Part shown: piece by piece, positions 54,586 to 64,000 of the stretch
Layout of the letters: each line of letters opens with the position of its first letter
Position numbering within the stretch: position 1 is the stretch's first letter
Origin: Pardosa pseudoannulata
Taxonomy: Eukaryota; Arthropoda; Arachnida; Araneae; Lycosidae
Assembly (NCBI GenBank): GCA_032207245.1
Contig: CM063498.1
Location: 58,001,940-58,065,939 of the forward strand
Reading direction: 5' to 3'
Length of the DNA: 64,000 nucleotides
Position numbers and translations under genes: made by a program
Notes under the pieces: generated by a model
Seen by the model: the letters and a program-made list of their open reading frames with translations, nothing else
The model's database searches: none
What the model was told of the DNA's origin: nothing

Positions 54586-56640
54586 TAAAGGTGAGATGAG
54601 CAATAGGGATAGTGGATTTTAGTAAACTTGGAAACTAAAAAAAATTACGCAAAAAATTTTGAATTTAACACAAAAGACTCATAAAGTCTATAATTATTTC
54701 CCATAATAAGGTTTCAAACTTCAATCAATGTTGAAGAGACAAATGCAATTTCAGTTATAAGTTTTTATAAAAGTCCTTACGGTCACATTTCTGTTCAGAC
54801 AGACAGTAGTGTCAGAAAAACAGTTTTACAGGCTTGTAAGACTCATGATTGCGGACCTCGCACAATCAGAAAAATCCCGTGTACGAAGTGCTACGATAGC
54901 TTTAAAATGAGAACTACTTGTGTATTATGCTTCTGTTGAGAAGGGGGAAAAGTTTCTAAATACTTTTAGCAGAGCAGTTCTAGTCTGAAATAACATGAGA
55001 ACAATGAAGTAAAGCAGAGAAAGTTCAATGGCCTTAAACAGCTGATTTCCGGATCGCATTTGACGGAGAGAGTACAAATATTTTAGAACACATCAAAAGC
55101 GTTACATTGTTGACTAATCAGTGCTTCACGCTTTCAAATTATATTTGTTGCTCACAATGTAATTAGATTTAGAAAAATGCCCGAAAATTAGAATATCTCC
55201 ATGTTTTGCAAGGCTTTTGACAGGAAGGCACAATATTTGCATTTATTATAAGCAGATGCCAGCGTGATACGCGTGTAAAAGAGATTATTTTATTTTTCTT
55301 TGAATCTTAGTTAGCTATTAGTTACGCATGATGCAAACAGATGATGGGAGTGGTCAGTTTGTTTAAAGGTAGAGTAAACATATGGTGTTCTGGCAGAACA
55401 GAAAATTTAATATCTTTAAAATTATGTTTAAATACAAATTTCATATAGTTAGTTTAGATAAAAGTTATAAACTTACCTACTTATTTTTAAAAAAACTTAT
55501 TTATTTCTAGAAAATAATATGGAAACATTATACGTAGGGTTTCCAAAATAATAGAAATTAAAAGACAACAAGGTGACTGAAAAATGGTTATCTTAATGAA
55601 ACAAAAGTGAGAAAAATAAAAAAAAAAATGCGGGAAAAACGGGTTTAGATTTACAAAGTCGTAGTTTCTTTGTAATTACGATTTAAATCACGTGCATCAA
55701 GTAAGCTAATGGACTGAAAAGTAATAGACGTGCTAAAGTAATAGAATGCTAAAGTGCGGCATGCAAGCAAAGATATTTATGAGGTCAAAAGGCAACGATA
55801 TTGTGAGATTTAAATATCAATTTTAGTTCAAATAGCCCTTGTGTATTCCATGGTCATCCTGAAATATGTGTCTGGGATTTTAAACAAGAAGGTGTATTAG
55901 ATACAGAACACATAAAGTAGTTTTATGTAATGGCTTAGTGAAATCCCTGGCAATCTGTGCAGCATGAGAGAAAGCATTTGCTAAAATGTGAACCCAGTGT
56001 TTTACAGTCCGTATAATGGCGTTATATGTGCATTAATGAATAATTTCCCATTATCTGCAAGATTCAGCTTAGTGTAAATCTTCTGAATAAATTTAAGAAA
56101 ACAAAATACATCAATATGTAATGAAATTATTTCTTAGTCATGGTAATGAATAACAAAGTAATTCTTCAACAAAAGCGGATTTATTGCTAGTCTTAATATT
56201 TTGGTTTAAACAATAAAAAAACTACTAAAAACTATCACCGTTAAAGTGTGGCAAACTTTAAAACTATGATGGTACGATAAATTTGAGAAAATGTGCGCAA
56301 TTAATTACCAGGTTTCTTTTAAGTTGTGTCATAAATCCTACTGATAAAAGAAAACAATAATTTTCCTGTAATAATGTAGTTATGCTTTTAAAGACTATTT
56401 TTAGTTACATAAAAACCTTCATTAAGAACAGAAAAATGGAAAATTCATAACATTTTTGTTAGATTTGTGTTTAAATTTGCTTTAAATTTATGGAATAATC
56501 TTATTTATTTGCTATAAAGAAAACTATTTATTACAATGCAAGTATTCTTTAGAAGTATCTTTTTTTTAAGATATTATGTGCTGAACACTCTTATTAAGAG
56601 TCAATGAGTAAAAATTACGTGTTTTCCACTATACGGAGGA
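54586..56640. other. AT-rich non-coding stretch
   Basis: A moderately GC-richer segment at 54770-55140 has no coding signature. No gene seen. Confidence 0.4.
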
Positions 56641-56960
56641 CGTGCCAAAATAACATTAGATCATGTGTCATCGTAGCACTAGGTCTTCGTCCCTAGGATG
56701 ACCTCACGAATCAGTTGTTTGCAGTTACGACACGGTGTGCAACAAAGTGAAACGCAATCTTTGGGATGCGGAGGATTTCCTAAGGTTTCAGAAGGCAGAC
56801 AGACAGCGCGGAAGAGAACCAGTAGTCCGGAAACAAAACAAAAAAAGGGAAAACACACCCGGCGATCGTTGCCTCTTGAAACAGCATTTTTCATCGCTTA
56901 GATGTAGTGGAAGAGTTTCCCCCGATCGTATTTCTCGCTTTATCGTAACAGTGATCTTCT
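56640..56960. other. GC-richer island, unassigned
   Basis: Balanced-composition DNA with several open stretches on both strands (67-92 codons), none recognisable. It could be a 5' untranslated or first exon of the kinase gene, which would read on the minus strand, or an unrelated gene fragment. At 56988-57025 GCACTGCACATTATGAGGG resembles the inner end of the transposon at 1153. Confidence 0.3.
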
Positions 56961-58713
56961 TGATAAGTGATTTACTTTGCTATGATATGATGGCCATGCA
57001 CTGCACATTATGAGGGACACTATTTCTGTCAGTACGTGTCATATTTATCAATACATAAAGCAAAGACACTTATGGTTATGATCTAAACAAAAAGGAACAA
57101 AATAACTTGCAATCGTAAAAGATATAAAATATTACTTGTTATCGTCAATAAATACGAACTTCAATGACTTTATTGAGCTCTAGTTACAAGTAAAAGGTAT
57201 AGAGGTGTTTAGCAGTTTTAAGCGCAGTTTATTGATATATTTTATTGTGTATACGTTGTATGACGAATATTAAGATACAACAGCATAATAATGCTAAACA
57301 GTTAAATGCATACAGTAGTTTCAAAGTATAAATTCGAAGCTTTGAATTATAACAATCTTATTTTTGAAATTGCAGTAGTCAGTTTTTTTTTTTTTGATAA
57401 AATAAAGAGAAAATCGAGGAATAAATGAGGAAAAACAGTTTGATGTGTTATAAAAATGTTGCAATGTGCTATGATATATCTTTGAATCTTAAGACCACAG
57501 GTGTTGAAATATTTGAATACCTAAGCAAAAGATATAAAATGTAGCTACTATGAGCTATATGGATTAATCTCACTCAAGACTCTACTATAAAAATATCTTA
57601 GAAGGGAGAACTTTATAACTGACACTTATATTCACTTTGAAAAAAAATGACTTATTTGCATCTCCACACGTTCGATACTAGTTTTAAAAAAACCTATTTT
57701 ATTGGGGCTTTTCTCATTTCAAAGTAAAAATCATTTTACTGTATATTGCACTGAATGCAACTTTATTTCCATTCCCGTTTTGTGTCATCTTTCATACAAA
57801 ACAGACAGAACTTCAAGGAACTTCACAATTCATGTTACTGATACGCGGTCGTAACGTGCCTTCTCTATTTGCACAGTATGAGATATAAAAATGAGGACTT
57901 AGCCGTATGAAATTAGATACGATAATAAGGAAAAGATTAAAAGATCTTGATTCTGTCAAAAGGATTTGTGAATATTTTTTGTAGAGGAGCATTATGATCT
58001 ATAGCACTGCTGTCCCACTGCCGGACCGTGGGATGCATGTGGTTTGCAAAGGCAATCAAGCTTTTCAATAAAAATTCAGATAACGACATCTTAGCAAAGT
58101 ACGTACATTTTTACTTATTACTTTATTGAAATGTAGGTGCCTGTTCTTTTACGATTTTCAAACTTCAGTATAAAGAAAAATATCCTCTATTACAAAATTT
58201 TGGATTAATTATAAATTCTGTACGTTTATCTGCGAGTGTGCATCTGCCAACATGAAAGGAATCGAATACAAATATAGAAACTTCGTTAAAGATCCTACAC
58301 TTGTAACTATAATTAGACTCGCAACAACGAAGATTAATATGGCCATAAAAAACTATAATCCGACAATGACGATCATATTATTTACCTCCATATTTACGCC
58401 CATATGGTTTTGCAAATACTTTTGTTACATTACAATGTTTTTAGCTTTCTTTGTGTAAATAAATTATTAAAAACAATTTTCTTTTAATTACAATCCTTAT
58501 TTGGTCCCTGATATGTTTATAGGAAAAGTGGCCCCAGTATAACAGAAGTTGGACAGCACTTATCTGTAAGTCATTGTCCAGCTTTTGAGACGATGACTCT
58601 TAAACAAAATTACCTTTACATGCATTATCACACAAAATTGTCAAAGAACAATCAATAAAATATGACTAAAGTAACATTTGTAAATAGCAAAATGAAAAAA
58701 GCGAATGCATGTG
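56961..58713. other. AT-rich non-coding stretch
   Basis: No supported frame or element. The 68-codon frame at 58252-58458 is hydrophobic at its end but has no recognisable features. Confidence 0.4.
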
Positions 58714-60280
58714 CAGTCGATTCTTGATATATTAGAGTTAATGGGATCGAGAAAATATTCGATATAACGGAAGTTCAATATATCAAAAATATATCATATT
58801 ATATTCTGAGATATTTAATACGCATGGTAAAAAAAATTATCTTTGCTTATTTTTTCCTACCATCCGTACGTATGATACAAACAATGAAATAAGTCTCGGT
58901 ACGATTTACGGGTTTACAATTAAACGATGACTAAGCTGTAATATCTTACAAATATTAGCATAAAAACAATAATATTTTATACAAAAGTGCTGGTTCATTG
59001 TAAAGAAACAGGAGAGTCGTCTACCTCATCCGTGAGTCAGAATTTCAACAGATTAAGTATACTATCATATAGCCCGTCATCTGACGGAATTAGTAAAAGT
59101 TTTAATTTTCCAGAATTGTAAAGTACCATGTCAAAAAAATAGTTTGTTTTTGGGCTGAGAATTATCCGGTACAAGCTCAATAATTTGGTTATCTTCAAAC
59201 TCCTTTAAAGTCTCCCGATACTGTGAATGTAGTTTAGAATCACGTTGAATTCATTTTGTCAAACGTGTGGTTATGTATAAAAAACAAACACAAACGAACA
59301 AGCTTCTTTATTTTCAAAGATATATAACTACTAGACTATCAAACACTAGATATTTATTAGTTCGTGAGATAGACTCCTAGAAATTTATGAAGAGAATTTG
59401 CGCAGTTAATACCGGTGATAAAATTTTCATCCCAACAAAAAATAATCGGTGATTAAATTTAAAATTATCACATATGTAACTAATCTATTATTTAAGTCAA
59501 ATATAAAAGAAAATTATTTACTTAATATCTAAGTTCAGTGATAAAACGTATGAAAATAGTGCAGACGATATTTAAATAATTTAAAGTAAGAAATGATTAA
59601 ATGAGATGGAATGACGCCTTGATGCTAAAAAATATGTTATTTTTACCTATTTATTACGGGATAAATTGATAAATTTAATCGCCTGCTCTAAACCGGGGAA
59701 AATAGGGCTTGAAATAATGGCATTAAATGATAAAATTGTGGGGATGGGGTGGATTTCGAACGTTTTTGCTAACCCTAACTTATTAAGAATCCAATATGGA
59801 TGCCTTTATCCATTTCAGGTCCAATCGTTTCATAAATTTGAGGACAGACGGACAGATGATTCAAACTATTATTATACAGGGGATGGATAGGGAAAAATCT
59901 TTAATTTTTTACTTAGCGAATTAGAATTGCGCTTTATTCGGTAATGATCAAGGATCCTCTCTCTGTTAGATAGTGCTATAGATGTGTTTGACTATATTCC
60001 ATGCTTTAAAGCTTTTGCTAATATTATAAATTTCCTAGAATTTTTAATTAAACGTAAAATTTTTTTCAATCATCTCAGAAATTCAAAGGTAAAAAAAAAC
60101 ACTATGTAAATATTACACAAGGTTTCCAGTATATAAATATCGACATAAGCGGTGTGAAATTCGATATAGTGAAAAAAATATTCTATTGAATTACACTGAC
60201 ATAAATTTAGGACTTCTCGAAAAAATTTCGAGGTAACGAAAGTTTGAGATGAACCAAATCGAGCTATCGAGAGCCGATTG
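58714..60280. mobile_element. pogo/Tigger-like element relic with a nested Helitron-like insertion
   Basis: The left end is CAGTCGATTCTTGATATA with subterminal ATTCGATATAACGGAAG. The right end, reverse-complemented, is CAATCGGCTCTCGATAGC with subterminal CTCGAAATTTTTTCGAG and ATATCGAATTTC. The right end is followed by TA (60281-60282), but the left is preceded by TG, probably a mutated TA. The ends resemble Tigger/pogo (CAGTCGNCTCTCGATA). After removal of the nested 59067-59883 element it would be about 750 bp. No transposase is readable. Confidence 0.6.
59067..59883 (-). mobile_element. Non-autonomous Helitron-like element, copy 2
   Basis: On the minus strand it starts TCCCCTGTATAATAATAG after an A and ends with the hairpin CCGTCAGATGACGG followed by GCTATAT. 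The same termini and core occur in plus orientation at 4859-5878. A core of about 300 bp (GACG...CACCTATTTATT...AACCGGGG) is also shared with the Helitron at 45591. The 74-codon frame 59666-59890 is not meaningful. Confidence 0.65.
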
Positions 60281-61812
60281 TATCTGAAGAAATATTACGT
60301 TTCGAGCCATCGAAACCGCAAGTAAATCGGCACTTTCTATAGGTATAATCTAATTTTGATATTTATTTTTAAAGAGTGCGAGATATTTGTTTTGATGCAA
60401 GTTTTCCCTCGGGGCACTTAGAGATGCGGAACATTTTCTCCCTTGATCGGTGTTGCGTTCTAGGGACCACACTCTACGGAACGAGCGGAATTTAAGCAAA
60501 TGAATTGTTACGGTGGCAGGTTGAAAAGACAACCGTTTACATCTTCCTTTACCTGCAGCAGAACATGCCTCAGCCATTTCGAAGGTTACAACCGTCGGCA
60601 CACATGCCAACATACGATAGAAACAATCATGACTTCAATAAAAATTTTCAAAATGGAATTATATGAAACGTGTATAAGGGTTAAACTGTTTTGAATGATA
60701 TACAAAAGTTACAAGAATAAAGTATGAGTTACGAGAAATTAATATATATACATATATATATATAACACATACATGTATATATACAGAAAATAGAGCCCGT
60801 TTGTGTGTATGTGATTTATACAAATCCACACTGTTTGTCGTAAAATCACTAAATGTTGGGCAGACATTCTTGAATACCCCCAGACAGTCACTGTTGATAT
60901 GTCGATATTAAAACATCTTCCGCATATTCTACCATTTGATTTCACAGTATAACGTAAATTTATGTTGTTGGTCACTGATAGATCGTAGCGAAATGATATT
61001 GTAAAATTTTTCTGCTTGAAAGAAATAGGTTAGTTAATTTTTAACTTTGCAATCAGTAATTTATTGGAAGGTAAAATTGTTTACGGCGTGTTTTGGAAGG
61101 TTCTATAAATGTGGTATAATGAAAATAGTGACATTCCAATTGCTTAAATGAAATCTTGAATTGCATTCTGATTTCTTCGTAATTATCGACAAATTTTTGT
61201 AAACTTATTCAGGGAAAGGTTTTGTATATTTTTAGGGCTTTACATTCGCTTGGGATGTTTATTTTTGTTTTATGAAGAGTATCATGCAAACTGAATGTGA
61301 TTATAATATACATAAAAGAGAGTGCTTTTTGTTATAAGAGTACATAAAAAAATCACCAAATATTGCCAAATATATTCTTTATGTGTCATAATTTATACAC
61401 GGCTCAAAAGACGACTTGATGTTAATAATTCTGCGTATTTAGACCAAAGGCTGGGGTGAAGCGGGTAGTATAATATATTCTTCAAATTTTTAAGGTAGAG
61501 TTAGAAATCATACATAGAAAGACATATGACAGAAAGTTTTATTTTTTATAAGCATAGGCAGACCGTGAAAATATATATATATTTTAAATTTCTTGCATTT
61601 AAATGGCATAATTATATTCACACAACTCGTGTGCTGTGACATTAAATTTTAGAACAGTCTTTTTTCATCTCTGAAAAAGTAAGTAAAACGTTTGAATGCT
61701 TTTTCACTTAAAGTAAAACGGATATATGAAACAAAATATATTTTTTTAAAAATAAAGAAACTAAAAAAGATGGTTACAATGATGGTAATAATATTAATAT
61801 TAAGCTATTATT
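60281..61812. other. Mostly AT-rich non-coding stretch with one GC-richer patch
   Basis: 60380-60620 has balanced composition. On the minus strand it contains ATGGCTGAGGCATGTTCTGC followed by TGCAG|GTAAAG, an attractive start-plus-donor, but its phase does not fit the kinase exon at 38620. A short TA/CA microsatellite lies at 60741-60785. Nothing else recognised. Confidence 0.35.
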
Positions 61813-62843
61813 ATAAGCTCTGTATGTAAGACATGTGCATTTGTTGTCTGTTTGTCTGTTCCCTTATAACTCAAGATCCAAATAACAAAATAACATGGAA
61901 TTTGGTACACGTACACAAAATTACATGGGGAAGGTTCTTAAACAGGCTTCGTTCCATCCCAACCTCACTATGGCCTCCTCCAGCCAAAAGTAGTGCTCCA
62001 CGTGCCTGTTCTGAGCCGTGGGTACATTTTAGAAAAAACTTTACTAAACAAAAGCGGTAAGAAAACGCAATACTTCTTTGTTATATTTACTTTACTGCAA
62101 GGAAATACTGCAACAAATATCACATTCAGCCAAACTTGAACGATCAAGACTGGCTCTCTCACAGAGCAATTTTGGCAAGCAGAAATGATGTGGTGTAGAA
62201 GTTCAATGTCATCATTCAGAAGCAGCTTCCAGGGCAAGAATATGCCTCCATAGACTGCATCCTTAATGATGATGAAGCAGTACAATATCCCATTGAGTTC
62301 TTGAATTCCATCCAGACTCCTGATTTGCAAGCCCACAACTTGATTCTGAAAGTTGGTGCTCCAATGATGCTGATCTGAAATATTGATGCATCCAGGTTGT
62401 GCAATGGCAAAAGTTTAATTGTGAAAAAGCTGATGCAACATGTCACTCAAGTCACAGTACTCACACAGTGTGGTAAGGGTGAAGATGTCTTCATTCCGAG
62501 AATACCTATCATTCCTTCAGACAACACCATACAATTTAAAAAGAGAATACAGTTCCCTTTGAAACTGTGCTCTGCCATGACAATCAACAAGTCACAGGGC
62601 CAGTCTCTTTGGATTGCTGGTATAGACTACCAGACACCATGCTTTTCTCATGGGCAGTTGTATGTGGCCTGCTCCAGAGTGGGCAAAGAGGAAAATCATT
62701 TTGTACACTCTCCAAATAGAACTGCCAAAAATGTTGTCTATCACATTGCTTTAAGATAAATGTACCCTTTTATTGCATGCAAATAAACAGTTTTGTACGC
62801 TTCTATAGAAAACCTTATTATAAACCCGGGTACTTGCAGCTAG
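61813..62843 (+). mobile_element. 3' part of an autonomous Helitron, degenerate
   Basis: The helicase remnant at 62110-62759 is followed, 84 bp after its stop, by ACCCGGGTACTTGCAGCTAG ending at 62843 before a T. This is a CTAG end preceded by a small GC-rich palindrome, as in Helitrons. The 5' limit is not known. Sequence from 61813 (CTGTTTGTCTGTTCCCTTAT region) may be non-coding Helitron sequence or another repeat. The Rep nuclease part is not present. Confidence 0.65.
62110..62759 (+). pseudogene. Helitron PIF1-like helicase, C-terminal fragment with stops
   Basis: One frame reads NLNDQDWLSHRAILASRND, a TAG at 62196-62198, then QLPGQEYASIDCILNDDEAV, YPIEFLNS and LILKVGAPMML, and a TGA at 62376-62378, probably a decayed CGA Arg codon. 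From there an open 120-codon stretch continues DASRLCNGKSLIVKKLM, FIPRIPIIPSD, FPLKLCSAMTINKSQGQSL and FSHGQLYVACSRVGKEE to the stop after HIALR. These are the last motifs of the Helitron SF1 (PIF1-type) helicase, including TINKSQGQ and ARVACSR-type motif VI. The product would be a truncated, inactive protein. Confidence 0.88.
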
Positions 62844-64000
62844 TTTATACATATTTTTCATTCGGGGCAGAAAAATGTTACTTTAATCTTTTCTTCTGCA
62901 CTCTATAGTTTGGGAAATGGTAATTTTATTGGGATTTCTGCATTTAATAATTGTTAGTAGAAAATCTTATTTATTAAAAGTTTTTATCTCTCTAAATTTG
63001 AAAGAAATTCTCATTGGTTTTAACTATAAAGTTAGATCAAAGAAAATAAAGTTTTTACTAAACCCTTATCTCTATCTATACGTTAAGAAATGACGATGTA
63101 AAAAAGAATTTTTTTGTTTATTTGCTTAAAAAATAACTACTATTCAGAAATAAAATGATTCAATAAAAACTCACAACGATTGTATTTTTTAAGTGCTTTA
63201 AATATGAGATTTGCATGGAATCATTTACTTGATACTGTTGGAGCTAAGTATTTGAGCAAAACATCGATTGAACCTTTAATAAAAAACAGAATTTCAGGTA
63301 CATGGGTTTGAGAGCGATGGAAGGCATAATCCAAAGAATTTAAAATCAAACTTATATCTGCGTTATACATTTACAAGAAAACAATTTATTTTACGGTTTT
63401 AATGCTATTATTACTATTGTTATTATTATCAATAATATCCTTATTATTTTTATTATTAGTAGCATTAAAATATATAAAAATTCCGCAGCAATTGAGGACA
63501 TGTGTTTCCCGCATGATTTGTTACGATAACGATGAAAATGGAATGCAAAATTACACAGATGAAAAAAAGGAACATGAATATGAATAAAGTAATGAGGCAA
63601 AAAACTGTACATGTGGAATAGTTACAAAATATTTCAGTCGCGAAACAATTTTGCCCTCGTTCTAAACAACTTCCAATTTAGCTATTTATACATAATTTTT
63701 TAAAGGAAATAACCGTCAGAAATACTATTAAGGCAACAATTGCGTCCAACCGTGAGTCGATACAGACTTTGATGGACACTGCTGTAAGGATACGAGAATA
63801 TAAGTTTGTGAGATTTATTTTCTTTGCATTTAAGAATTCAGATTCTTGAAGAGCTGTGACTAAGCTATTTTTTTTCTCTTTTTAGCTCTGTCGTCAATTA
63901 TGTTTCCTTGTCTCCGAAACATTGCGCACAAACGTAAAATATTAAGCAAGCTATTTCCTAATCTTGACATTCCGACTGCGAATATGATTACAAAGTGTTA
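62844..64000. other. AT-rich non-coding stretch to the window end
   Basis: It includes a (TTA)n-rich tract at 63399-63470. No gene or element recognised. Confidence 0.45.
63399..63470. repeat. Imperfect (TTA)n trinucleotide tract
   Basis: TTATTACTATTGTTATTATT-type repeats. The 61-73 codon frames over it are artefacts. Confidence 0.85.

Noticed and set aside
60480..60620. Possible 5' coding exon on the minus strand: ATGGCTGAGGCATGTTCTGC then a GTAAAG donor
   Set aside because: It leaves one codon base, while the exon at 38620 needs two. Without an intermediate exon it cannot join in frame, and no homology was recognised.

Overview
This is a gene-poor, AT-rich (visibly about 70% A+T) stretch of an animal nuclear genome, most likely an arthropod and possibly an arachnid. 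The clues are spliced exons with GT-AG (once GC-AG) borders, a kinase closest in remembered sequence to arthropod Asator/TTBK, and tRNA-like SINEs, piggyBac, Tc1, hAT, pogo-like, Helitron and Gypsy elements. The species cannot be named from the sequence alone. There are no bacterial-style genes, rRNA genes or CRISPR arrays. The only host gene I can establish is a tau-tubulin kinase (TTBK/Asator-like, CK1-group Ser/Thr kinase) on the minus strand. Seven coding exons lie at 38500-38620, 26262-26409, 23399-23613, 21643-21813, 16376-16473, 13829-14097 and 4495-4765. All junction phases agree, and the joined product contains a complete kinase domain (glycine loop, VALK lysine, HRDIKPSN, DFG) plus the start of the C-terminal tail. 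The 3' end lies beyond position 1, and 5' exons, if any, were not identified. Introns are 1.6-12 kb and packed with transposons and (TA)n arrays. Layout: 1-3 kb holds nested terminal-inverted-repeat elements in a (TA)n tract. 3.8-4.2 kb is a SINE, followed by the last visible kinase exon. 4.9-6.4 kb holds a Helitron-like element and a piggyBac-like MITE. 7.2-8.8 kb is a degenerate tandem repeat. 9.5-12.6 kb is a decayed mariner-type transposase split by a likely solo LTR, part of which was tandemly duplicated. 17.0-21.5 kb is a piggyBac relic partly amplified as a 1.78-kb tandem array inside a kinase intron. 22.4-22.9 and 34.1-34.7 kb are very long (TA)n arrays. 27.1-28.3 kb is a complete-looking Tc1 element whose full-length transposase has lost two catalytic acidic residues. 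39.8-41.0 kb is a young internally deleted Gypsy element. 44.6-46.9 kb holds, in a row, a hAT MITE with a perfect 8-bp target duplication, a non-autonomous Helitron and a 136-bp piggyBac-like MITE. 48-54 kb holds SINEs, two more TTAA-flanked MITEs and a Tc1 fragment. 58.7-60.3 kb is a pogo-like relic with a Helitron-like element nested in it. 61.8-62.8 kb is the 3' end of an autonomous Helitron with a broken helicase frame. The most noteworthy observations are at least five independent TTAA-flanked elements with different termini (a concentration of piggyBac-type insertions), the catalytically compromised but uninterrupted Tc1 transposase, the mosaic Helitron family, and the GC-AG intron in the kinase gene. 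I saw no wholly new gene system.
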